Part shown: positions 36,382 through 43,663 of the stretch, one piece after another
How positions within the stretch are numbered: the first letter of the stretch is position 1
Layout of the letters: each line of letters opens with the position of its first letter
Assembly (NCBI GenBank): GCA_019119355.1
Contig: DWXE01000026.1
Coordinates: forward strand, 62,001 to 126,000
DNA from: Candidatus Eisenbergiella merdigallinarum
Lineage (GTDB): Bacteria; Bacillota; Clostridia; Lachnospirales; Lachnospiraceae
Length of the DNA stretch: 64,000 nucleotides
Direction of reading: 5' to 3'
The notes under the pieces: model-generated
Seen by the model: the letters and a program-made list of their open reading frames with translations, nothing else
Told to the model about the DNA's origin: nothing
Database searches by the model: none
Translations under genes and position numbers: made by a program

Positions 36382-38721
36382 ATGAAAAAATGGAACCGAT
36401 ACGCGCACCTGCCGGTGCTTCCGTTGGGCGAAGACGGACGGCGGGCAACGGGGTGCGCGGAGCACATCGCACTGTCGAGAAAAGCGGCGGCGCAGGGCAT
36501 GGTGCTTTTGAAAAATGAAAATGAGGCGCTTCCCCTTCCGCCGGGAAAACGGATCGCGCTCTTCGGCAAGGCTTCCGCGGATTACGTCAAAGGCGGAGGA
36601 GGAAGCGGCGACGTGACCGTGGCGTGGGTGAAGAACCTGATCGACGGGATGGAGGAGAAGGAAGCCCAGGGGAAGGTCGGGCTATTCGCCCCGTTGAACG
36701 GATTTTACCGGGAGTTCGTCCGGGAGCAGTATCGCGCGGGCGTCCTGCCGGGACAGACCGGAGAGCCGGAAGTGCCGGAAGAGCTTATGCGCCAGGCGAG
36801 AGCGTTTACGGATACCGCGGTGTTTTCCGTCTGCCGGTTTTCCGGAGAGGACTGGGACCGGTCGGACAGCGATTTTTATCTGACGCAGGAGGAAGCGGCG
36901 CTGGCGAGGCGGCTGGAGGCGACATTTCCCTGCGTGATCGCGGTGCTCAACGTGGGAGGCATGGTGGATACTTCCTGGCTGAAAGGGACCGGGATCCGGG
37001 CTGCCCTTCTGGCCTGGCAGGGCGGTATGGCCGGCGGGCCGGCGGAAGCGGACGTTTTGTGCGGGGACGAAAATCCTTCCGGAAAGCTGGCGGACACGTT
37101 CGCATCCTGCTTCGAGGATTATCCTTCCAGCCCAACCTTTCACGAGTCCGAAGACTATGTGGCGTATGAAGAGGATATTTACGTGGGATACCGGTACTTC
37201 GAAACGGTTCCGGGCGCGGCCGAAAAGGTCAACTACTGCTTCGGATACGGCCTGTCCTATACGGAATTCGAGATCCGTTTTCTGCAGGCGCGGCAGGACG
37301 GGGACGATCTTTTGTTCGACGCGTGCGTGACCAATATCGGAAAACGGGCCGGAAGGGAAACGGTCATGCTGTATGTTTCGGCTCCTCAGGGACGGCTGGG
37401 AAGGCCTGCCCGGGAGCTGAAGGCATTTCGCAAGACCAGGACGCTTCAGGCGGGAGAGAGCCAGCGCCTGAGGCTGACCGTCAGCCGTTCTTCCCTGGCC
37501 GCCTATGACGATGTGGGAGCGGTGTGCGAATCCGCCTGGGTGCTGGAAGAGGGAAGCTATCGCTTCTATCTTGGAAATGCGGTGCGCAGCGCGCGGGAAA
37601 CGGGATTCGTCCTGAACGTGGAACGGCCGGAGACGGTCAGCCGTCTGACGAAACGCTGCGCTCCGCGCATGCTCAAAGAGCGGCTGCGCCCGGACGGATC
37701 CATGGAGCCTGTGGCCTCCTATACCGGAAATCAGGGAAGGATTGTCTGGGATGAGGAGATGGTGAAGGCCCATGTGCCCTCCCAAAAGGAAATCCCGGGC
37801 GGGCTGATCGGCTGGGAAAAGGGAGCGCTGCCTCCCAGAAGCCCTCAGCTGATAGACGTAGCTAAGGGAGCGGTTTCCCTGGACGCGTTTGTGGACAGCC
37901 TGTCGGATGAAGAACTGGCTCATCTGCTGGGGGGACAGCCCAATACGGGGGTGGCCAATACCTTCGGCATCGGGAACCTTCCGGAGGCCGGGGTGCCCAA
38001 TGTGATGACTGCGGACGGCCCTGCCGGCCTGCGCATCGAGCCCGAATGCGAGGTCGATACGACGGCATGGCCCTGCGCCACCCTGCTGGCCTGCAGCTTC
38101 GACGAGGAGCTGGTGGAGTCCGTGGGCCGGGCCGGGGCGCTGGAAGTGAAGGAGAACAACATCGGCGTATGGCTGACGCCCGCCATGAACATCCACAGAA
38201 GCCCTCTTTGCGGCCGGAATTTCGAGTATTATTCGGAAGACCCTCTGGTGGCCGGAAAGATGGGAGCCGCCATGGTGCGTGGGATTCAGTCCCGCCAGAT
38301 CGCGGCGTCCGTGAAGCATTTCGCCTGCAACAACAAGGAAACGAACCGGAAAAACAGCGATTCCCGTCTGTCGGAACGGGCTTTGCGGGAAATCTATCTG
38401 AAGGGATTCGAAATCGTGGTAAAGGAAGCCGATCCCTGGACGATCATGACCTCCTATAACGTGATCAACGGCACGAGGGCCTCGGAAAACCGGGAGCTGC
38501 TGACCGGAATCCTGCGGGAGGAATGGGGCTTTGCCGGGATGGTGACCAGCGACTGGTGGAATTTCGCGAGTCACGGGAAAGAGGTTGCGGCGGGCAACGA
38601 TTTGAAAATGCCCGTGGGCAAGCCGGAGGCGCTGCTTTCGGCGCTGGAGGCCGGGGAACTTCAAAGGAGCGATCTGGCCGCCTGCGCGAAGCGGGTGCTG
38701 GCGCTGATTCTGAAATTGTAG
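36382..38721 (+). CDS. Glycoside hydrolase family 3 (beta-glucosidase-like), permuted domain order
   Basis: The 779-residue protein has the reversed GH3 layout. The GH3_C-like domain comes first (about 30-270, GMVLLKNENEALPLP and LFGKASADYVKGGGGSGDV). A fibronectin-III-like domain follows (about 310-410, FGYGLSYTEFEI). The TIM barrel comes last (about 490-779) with TADGPAGLRIEP, KHFACNNKETNRKNSDSR and the nucleophile D724 in GMVTSDWW. This order is known for Ruminococcus and Butyrivibrio beta-glucosidases. No signal peptide, so it acts on imported oligosaccharides. ATG 36382 follows AGGAGGG. Confidence 0.9.
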   Translation: MKKWNRYAHLPVLPLGEDGRRATGCAEHIALSRKAAAQGMVLLKNENEALPLPPGKRIALFGKASADYVKGGGGSGDVTVAWVKNLIDGMEEKEAQGKVGLFAPLNGFYREFVREQYRAGVLPGQTGEPEVPEELMRQARAFTDTAVFSVCRFSGEDWDRSDSDFYLTQEEAALARRLEATFPCVIAVLNVGGMVDTSWLKGTGIRAALLAWQGGMAGGPAEADVLCGDENPSGKLADTFASCFEDYPSSPTFHESEDYVAYEEDIYVGYRYFETVPGAAEKVNYCFGYGLSYTEFEIRFLQARQDGDDLLFDACVTNIGKRAGRETVMLYVSAPQGRLGRPARELKAFRKTRTLQAGESQRLRLTVSRSSLAAYDDVGAVCESAWVLEEGSYRFYLGNAVRSARETGFVLNVERPETVSRLTKRCAPRMLKERLRPDGSMEPVASYTGNQGRIVWDEEMVKAHVPSQKEIPGGLIGWEKGALPPRSPQLIDVAKGAVSLDAFVDSLSDEELAHLLGGQPNTGVANTFGIGNLPEAGVPNVMTADGPAGLRIEPECEVDTTAWPCATLLACSFDEELVESVGRAGALEVKENNIGVWLTPAMNIHRSPLCGRNFEYYSEDPLVAGKMGAAMVRGIQSRQIAASVKHFACNNKETNRKNSDSRLSERALREIYLKGFEIVVKEADPWTIMTSYNVINGTRASENRELLTGILREEWGFAGMVTSDWWNFASHGKEVAAGNDLKMPVGKPEALLSALEAGELQRSDLAACAKRVLALILKL

Positions 38722-38833
38722 AGGAGGGCGGATATGCCGGAAAAGGCATCTTCTTAACGGAATCTGAACAACACAGAAGAAGGCGAATCATTTATATTGG
38801 TATTGATACTGATACGGATAAAAGGAGGAGATT

Positions 38834-39970
38834 ATGGAGTTTCTATTGGATGGTTTCAGAAATGTGACCTGGCAGCAGCTGGTCATGTATGCGGTGGGGA
38901 TCGTGCTCATCTATCTCGCGATCAAAAAGGAATATGAGCCCTCGCTGCTTTTGCCCATGGGGTTCGGCGCGATTCTGGTGAACCTGCCCATGAGCGGCGT
39001 TATCGATCAGGTCGTACAGGGGACCGTGGAGACCCACGGCATCATCCAGTGGCTGTTTGAAGTGGGGATCGAGGCATCCGAAGCGATGCCGATCCTTCTG
39101 TTCATCGGCATCGGGGCGATGATCGATTTCGGGCCGCTTCTGTCCCAGCCCGTGATGTTTTTGTTCGGCGCGGCTGCCCAGTTCGGCATTTTCTTCGCCA
39201 TCTGCGTGGCGGCGCTGCTGGGCTTCGACATTAAGGACGCAGCGTCCATCGGCATCATCGGCGCGGCGGACGGCCCTACGTCCATTCTGGTTTCCCAGGT
39301 GCTGGATTCGGCCTATGTGGGAGCCATCGCTGTGGCGGCCTATTCCTATATGGCGCTGGTGCCCATCGTGCAGCCCTTCGCCATCAAGCTGGTGACCACC
39401 AAAAAGGAAAGGTGCATTCAGATGGATTATCACGCCGGCAACGTGAGCAAGGGAATGCGGATCGCGTTTCCCATCGTGGTGACGGTGATCGTAGGGTTCA
39501 TCGCCCCTTCCTCCGTGGCGCTGGTAGGCTTTTTGATGTTCGGCAACCTGCTGCGGGAATGCGGCGTCTTAAAGACCCTTTCCCAGGCGGCGCAGGACGA
39601 TCTGGCGAACCTCATCACCCTGCTTCTGGGCATTACGATTTCTTTCAGCATGCGCGCGGAAGAGTTCGTCAGACCCGAAACGATCCTGATCATGATCATC
39701 GGCCTGGTCGCTTTCGTATTCGATACCATCGGCGGCGTTGTTTTCGCCAAGATCCTGAATCTGTTCCGGAAGAACAAGCTCAACCCGATGATCGGCGCGG
39801 CGGGCATTTCCGCTTTCCCGATGTCGGCGCGCGTGGTTCAGAAGATCGCGCAGACCGAGTTGCCCGGCAACGTGATCCTGATGCACGCCGCAGGGGCCAA
39901 CGTTTCGGGGCAGATCGCATCCGTTGTGGCGGGCGGCCTGGTGATCAACCTGGTCAGCCGTTTTCTGTAA
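38834..39970 (+). CDS. Na+-pumping decarboxylase beta subunit (OadB/GcdB family)
   Basis: The 378-residue polytopic protein has the OadB/GcdB/MmdB signatures: EPSLLLPMGFGAILVNLP, GIGAMIDFGPLL, GAADGPTSILV (conserved Na+-site Asp) and the C-terminal NPMIGAAGISAFPMSARVV. It couples decarboxylation of a biotin-bound carboxyl group to Na+ export. The carboxyltransferase and biotin-carrier subunits are absent here, so the partner enzyme must be encoded elsewhere. AAAGGAGGAG precedes the ATG. Confidence 0.92.
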   Translation: MEFLLDGFRNVTWQQLVMYAVGIVLIYLAIKKEYEPSLLLPMGFGAILVNLPMSGVIDQVVQGTVETHGIIQWLFEVGIEASEAMPILLFIGIGAMIDFGPLLSQPVMFLFGAAAQFGIFFAICVAALLGFDIKDAASIGIIGAADGPTSILVSQVLDSAYVGAIAVAAYSYMALVPIVQPFAIKLVTTKKERCIQMDYHAGNVSKGMRIAFPIVVTVIVGFIAPSSVALVGFLMFGNLLRECGVLKTLSQAAQDDLANLITLLLGITISFSMRAEEFVRPETILIMIIGLVAFVFDTIGGVVFAKILNLFRKNKLNPMIGAAGISAFPMSARVVQKIAQTELPGNVILMHAAGANVSGQIASVVAGGLVINLVSRFL

Positions 39971-39997
39971 GGTCGATGGGAGAAGGAGGAGACGAAA

Positions 39998-40135
39998 ATG
40001 GATCGCATGGAAGTTTTTATGATCGCACTGGAAATCATGTGGAAGGGAATGCTGGGCATTTTCACCGCCAGCCTGGTGATCCTGCTGGTGGTCCTGATCA
40101 TGTCCAGACTCACCGGCAGGAAGAAGGAAAACTGA
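39998..40135 (+). CDS. Tiny single-helix membrane protein, probable decarboxylase small subunit
   Basis: This 45-residue frame begins MDRMEVFMIALEIMWKGMLG and ends SRLTGRKKEN. It has one hydrophobic helix (about 18-35) and a basic C-terminus. AGAAGGAGG precedes the ATG, 27 bases after the oadB-like gene. OadG/MmdD gamma subunits are single-helix proteins that follow or precede the beta subunit, with a Met-rich start and the same topology, so this is probably a minimal gamma-like subunit lacking the usual C-terminal tail. Confidence 0.65.
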   Translation: MDRMEVFMIALEIMWKGMLGIFTASLVILLVVLIMSRLTGRKKEN

Positions 40136-40241
40136 TTCCGAAAGGCGTTATGCACAAAAGAAATTTCCCTGTATATGCGCAATAGTAGACAAAGATGAAC
40201 AGAAATTGAAAATTTCGTTAGCGGAAGTCTCATTTTTGGGG

Positions 40242-40247
40242 TATAAT
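40242..40247 (+). promoter_or_regulatory. -10 element of the carD promoter
   Basis: TATAAT preceded by G-rich sequence; no clear -35 is seen (best TTAGCG at 40218, spacing 18). The leader to ATG 40320 is about 65 bases. Confidence 0.45.
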
Positions 40248-40319
40248 AGTACCATAGGGCAAGTTGGAGCGGTTTTATCCGGCAGGTCACCGCGTCGGTG
40301 ACAGAAAGTAGAGGGTGCT

Positions 40320-40856
40320 ATGTATCGAAAAGGGGACTATGTAATCTACGGGTGCAAGGGCGTTTGCCAGATCAGGGAAGTGACGACGTTGAATATGGAG
40401 GGGATTCCCAAAGACCGGCTGTATTACGAGATGCAGCTGGTGTCGGATCCGGGGAGCACGATTTTTACGCCCGTGGAGCACGAAGGGAGCAGAAGCGTGA
40501 TGCGCCCCCTTCTTTCGGAAGACGAAGCCAGGGACCTGCTGAGGAAAATTCCGGAGCTGGAAGAGGAGTGGATCCGAGACGACCGCGCAAGGGAAGCGCA
40601 TTATCGGGATGCCGTGAACCACGGAGACGCGGAGGCGATGCTGTCCCTGATCCGGCAGCTCCAGCTGCGCAGGCGGGCCAGGATCGAACAGGGGAAGAAG
40701 CTCCCCGTCATGGATTCCAGATACTTAAAGACGGCTCAGGACAATCTGTTCCAGGAATTCTCCATCGTGCTGGACGCCAGCAGGGAAAAGGTGGAATCCT
40801 ATGTGGCCGAAAGGATCCGACAGTCGGCAGAACAAAAGAAAAAGAATCCTGTATAA
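40320..40856 (+). CDS. CarD-family transcriptional regulator
   Basis: The 178-residue protein has an N-terminal CarD/CdnL/TRCF RNA-polymerase-interacting domain (1-65, GDYVIYGCKGVCQIREV and YYEMQLV) and a helical C-terminal domain (about 75-175) of the CdnL type. Such proteins bind the RNA polymerase beta subunit and stabilise open complexes at promoters. It is a single gene closed by a hairpin. Confidence 0.9.
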   Translation: MYRKGDYVIYGCKGVCQIREVTTLNMEGIPKDRLYYEMQLVSDPGSTIFTPVEHEGSRSVMRPLLSEDEARDLLRKIPELEEEWIRDDRAREAHYRDAVNHGDAEAMLSLIRQLQLRRRARIEQGKKLPVMDSRYLKTAQDNLFQEFSIVLDASREKVESYVAERIRQSAEQKKKNPV

Positions 40857-40858
40857 GA

Positions 40859-40890
40859 GACAGCCCGGACAATCGAATGTCCGGGCTGTC
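40859..40890 (+). terminator. Hairpin after carD
   Basis: GACAGCCCGGACA (40859-40871) pairs perfectly with TGTCCGGGCTGTC (40878-40890). No T run follows, so it is either an atypical terminator or an mRNA 3'-end stabiliser. Confidence 0.55.
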
Positions 40891-40911
40891 CGCATGTCTG
40901 TAAAAAAGAGC

Positions 40912-40966
40912 TTGCATTTTCCAGAAAGTTCATATAAACTATCTATAGTTAGTTAAATCTAACTAA
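40912..40966 (+). promoter_or_regulatory. Promoter with DtxR-type palindromic operator (DUF3793-flavodoxin operon)
   Basis: TTGCAT (40912-40917) and TAAACT (40935-40940), spacing 17, are followed at once by TTAGTTAAATCTAACTAA (40949-40966), symmetric at 16 of 18 positions. It covers the expected transcription start and resembles DtxR/IdeR boxes (TTAGG..CCTAA-like) rather than Fur boxes. Iron-dependent repression of a flavodoxin operon would fit; the regulator is inferred. 40967-41063 holds nothing further recognised. Confidence 0.6.
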
Positions 40967-41063
40967 AGCGAAATATGTCATGGATCTCCACATCCGATGC
41001 GCGATGCGGATGCGCGGCGGGCGGCCCTGCCGGGCGGGGATCCTGGGAAAGGAGCCCGACAGG

Positions 41064-41189
41064 ATGGTGAATGTGACCATAGAGAAGGCGATCGGAGCGG
41101 AGGCATTCCTCTCCGGCGGTACGGGAGGGATTGGAGCAGCGCGGCATATCCGGGAGCGAAGGCTTTCGGAAGATAGGAGGATCCATTGA
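41064..41189 (+). CDS. Possible 41-residue leader ORF coupled to the DUF3793 gene
   Basis: ATG 41064 has AAAGGAG about ten bases upstream, and the frame (MVNVTIEKAIGAEAFLSGGT...) ends with TGA overlapping the TTG start of the next gene as TTGA. Such overlap suggests coupled translation, but the product resembles nothing I know and codon use is not conclusive. Confidence 0.3.
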   Translation: MVNVTIEKAIGAEAFLSGGTGGIGAARHIRERRLSEDRRIH

Positions 41190-41827
41190 GTCAGAAGATA
41201 TTCCGCCTTTTGCAGCGGATGGAAAAGGAAGACCTTTCCCTGCAGCTGGCTTTGCAGTGCGCGCCGTTTCTGGCCGGATTGAAGGTATCGAATCTGCTGA
41301 TCGTGCCGGACGCATGGCTGCTTCATCTCATGAGGCGCCTGAGGGGGACGGGAATCCTGGTTCGCCGTCTGTATCGTAACGGCGAAAAGTCGGTGTTGCT
41401 CCTCTATCGGAAAGAGGAACTGGAGCGCTGGCTGACGATGCCGGAAGTGCGCCGGATGATGGTGCGGGCGGGATATCCTTCCCAACGGCCCGAAGACGTG
41501 CTCCGGCAGCTGGAAGAGAAGATGGGATCCCACGGGAAGGGGGAAATGCCGTTTCCGCACGAACTGGGACTTCTTCTGGGCTATCCGCCGGAGGATGTGA
41601 GGGGATTCGTGGAAAAGGGCGGAAAAGAATGCTCTCATACGGGATATTGGAAGGTCTACGAAAGGCCGGAGGAAAAACGGCGGCTTTTTGCCGCCTTCGA
41701 CCGGGCGACGGATCTGGCCGTATTCCTGGTACATAAGCGGGAAGACGTGCTGAGGCTGAAGGAAATCTGGCAGAAAGCGCGGGAACAGCAAAGAAAAGCG
41801 GATGCGCCGCAAAGGGCGGCGGGATAA
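41186..41827 (+). CDS. DUF3793 family protein
   Basis: The 213-residue protein has the family pattern: LALQCAPFLAGLKVSNLLIV, then FPHELGLLLGYPPEDVRGFV and HTGYWKVYERPEEKRRLFAAF. The start is TTG 41186 with AGGAGG eight bases upstream. DUF3793 genes commonly precede a flavodoxin gene, as here, nine bases before it. The function is unknown, but linkage to iron-limitation flavodoxins suggests a role in iron or heme stress. Confidence 0.82.
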   Translation: MSQKIFRLLQRMEKEDLSLQLALQCAPFLAGLKVSNLLIVPDAWLLHLMRRLRGTGILVRRLYRNGEKSVLLLYRKEELERWLTMPEVRRMMVRAGYPSQRPEDVLRQLEEKMGSHGKGEMPFPHELGLLLGYPPEDVRGFVEKGGKECSHTGYWKVYERPEEKRRLFAAFDRATDLAVFLVHKREDVLRLKEIWQKAREQQRKADAPQRAAG

Positions 41828-41836
41828 GGAGGAAAA

Positions 41837-42274
41837 ATGAGCAGGATTATCGTAGCGTACTGGACTCAGTCCGGGAGCACACAGGCGATGGCAGAGGCGG
41901 TTGGCGAAGGAATCGCGAGGGCGGGGAAGGAGGCGGACGTCCGCTTTGTGACCGAAGTTTCCGCACAGGAGCTCAAAGGCGCGGCCTGCTTTGCGCTGGG
42001 CTGCCCGGCCATGGGAGCGGAAGTGCTGGAGGAGACGGAGATGGAACCCTTCGTAGCGGAAGCGGAGGGATTCGCGGCCGGAAAGACGATCGCGCTGTTC
42101 GGCTCCTACGGTTGGGGAGACGGTCAGTGGATGCGGGACTGGGTGGACCGCATGAGCGCCGCCGGAGCCGTTGTCCTCAATGGAGAGGGCGTCATCTGCC
42201 AGTACGCGCCGGATGAAAATGGCCTGGAGGAATGCAGGCGGTTGGGAGAGCAGCTGGCCGCGTCGGCTGGCTGA
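41837..42274 (+). CDS. Flavodoxin
   Basis: The 145-residue protein has the short-chain flavodoxin fold: phosphate loop AYWTQSGSTQAMAEAV, the FMN-contact loop FALGCPAMGAEVLEET and LFGSYGWGDGQWM. Flavodoxins replace ferredoxin when iron is scarce, consistent with the DtxR-type operator ahead of the operon. AGGAGG precedes the ATG. A strong hairpin (42297-42329) follows. Confidence 0.92.
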   Translation: MSRIIVAYWTQSGSTQAMAEAVGEGIARAGKEADVRFVTEVSAQELKGAACFALGCPAMGAEVLEETEMEPFVAEAEGFAAGKTIALFGSYGWGDGQWMRDWVDRMSAAGAVVLNGEGVICQYAPDENGLEECRRLGEQLAASAG

Positions 42275-42296
42275 GCGGCTACGGATTTTGAATCTG

Positions 42297-42329
42297 GGGG
42301 TCAGGGGCGAAAAGATCGCTCCTGGCCCC
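42297..42329. terminator. Hairpin between flavodoxin and serine hydrolase genes
   Basis: GGGGTCAGGGGCGA (42297-42310) pairs with TCGCTCCTGGCCCC (42316-42329) with a five-base loop, between two convergent genes. No T run on either side. Confidence 0.5.
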
Positions 42330-42352
42330 TTGGCGTATGCCAAAAATTGGAT

Positions 42353-43528
42353 CTATAGCCCCATCCCTTCGTATGCAAGATCCCGGATCCGGGGATGAAT
42401 TTCGCTGTATACGGCGGGAAAGCCCAGAATATGCTGCGCATAAAAAATGCTGATGTGATTGACGGGATCCGCCAGGGCGTAGGCTCCGGCCGCCCCATCC
42501 CAGCCGAATTCTCCCGGGAAGGACCGGGAGGCGGTTCGGTCGATCAGCACGCGCACCCCGAGACCATAGCCGTATCCTTTTTTCCCGGTTGCCAGAAAAT
42601 CCTCCAGCATCCTTCCGGTAAGATAATTGGTGGAAAGCAGGTCTATGCTTTCCGGAGAAAGAATACGGGCACCGTTTCTGGCAATGCCATCGTTGCACAG
42701 AGCATCCAGAAAATCGCTGTAGTCCGAAACGGTTCCGATGAGGCCGGCTCCTCCGCTTTCGTAATTCGGGGTAAACTGAAAGCTTGACGCCATCTCCGGG
42801 GAAGCCGGTTTCAATTCGCCTGTATGAAAATCTGCGGCATAAAGGGCGGAAAGTCTCCCTTCCTGCCTCTTGTCCGGAAGAAAGGTAAAGTCCCTGAGCC
42901 CGAGAGGAGAAAAAATGTTTTCATGCAGATATTGTCCGAAGCGCATCCCGGACACTGCTTCCACCACGGCTGCCAGCACGTCGTGGGCGAGGCTGTATCC
43001 CCAACGGGTGCCCGGCTCGTAGATCAGCGGCATCTGAGCGATGGCGGACATCATTTCGCGGGTAGTGGCCTGATTGCCGCTTCCTCTTTTTCGCTCCGCC
43101 AAAAAAGGGCTTTGCGTATCGTAGGACAGCCCTGCGGTCATGGACAACAGATCGATCAGACGGATATTGGAATGGGCAAGATGACAGGGTGTTTTTTCAT
43201 CGGGCCACTGGATTGGAAAGCGCATGTCGAACCGGTCTGCGACCCTCAGATTGGTAAATTCCGGAAGATATTTTCTTATGTCGTCGTAAAGATCCAGCCT
43301 GTTTTGTTCCATCAGCTGAAGGACTGCCGTGGAGGTAATCACCTTTGTGGCGGAATAGAGCCGGTACAGGTCCTGCTGTGAAACTGAACGGCTGCCGGCA
43401 AGATCGGAGTGGCCGGTCATATGGCGATATACAATTTTATGGTTCCAGGTAATCTGGCAATCTGTGGCGGGAATGTGATAAGTTTCCTGCAGGGAATCCT
43501 GAAACGACTTCAATTTCTTAAAATCCAT
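42353..43528 (-). CDS. Serine hydrolase, beta-lactamase (class C/EstB) fold
   Basis: The 391-residue protein has SxxK as S59-A-T-K62 in LYSATKVITSTAVLQL, the Tyr motif in WGYSLAHDVLAAVVEA and a GYGYGLGVRV C-terminal motif in place of KTG. The family covers esterases, peptidases and transacylases. There is no signal peptide, so it acts in the cytoplasm. ATG 43528 follows AAAGGAAA; the upstream extension in the same frame covers the promoter region. It is divergent from the YesM-type kinase and probably belongs to the acyl-sugar locus. Confidence 0.88.
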   Translation of the reverse strand: MDFKKLKSFQDSLQETYHIPATDCQITWNHKIVYRHMTGHSDLAGSRSVSQQDLYRLYSATKVITSTAVLQLMEQNRLDLYDDIRKYLPEFTNLRVADRFDMRFPIQWPDEKTPCHLAHSNIRLIDLLSMTAGLSYDTQSPFLAERKRGSGNQATTREMMSAIAQMPLIYEPGTRWGYSLAHDVLAAVVEAVSGMRFGQYLHENIFSPLGLRDFTFLPDKRQEGRLSALYAADFHTGELKPASPEMASSFQFTPNYESGGAGLIGTVSDYSDFLDALCNDGIARNGARILSPESIDLLSTNYLTGRMLEDFLATGKKGYGYGLGVRVLIDRTASRSFPGEFGWDGAAGAYALADPVNHISIFYAQHILGFPAVYSEIHPRIRDLAYEGMGL

Positions 43529-43580
43529 GATATTTTCCTTTCTGCGCTGTTCTAATCGTTTTTTCTTCAGTGACGGCAAT

Positions 43581-43609
43581 TTGACTTTTCCTGCTATGAA
43601 AGTTACAAT
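43581..43609 (+). promoter_or_regulatory. Promoter of the yesMN-type operon
   Basis: TTGACT (43581-43586) and TACAAT (43604-43609), spacing 17, with the start of transcription near 43616. Confidence 0.7.
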
Positions 43610-43663
43610 AGAAATTACATTTCTGTATTTCGCAGCCTGGCTTCCTACATGAGGATACGACAC

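Noticed and set aside
36682-38664. 660-codon open frame on the minus strand
   Set aside because: Antisense to the GH3 gene and explained by its codon bias.
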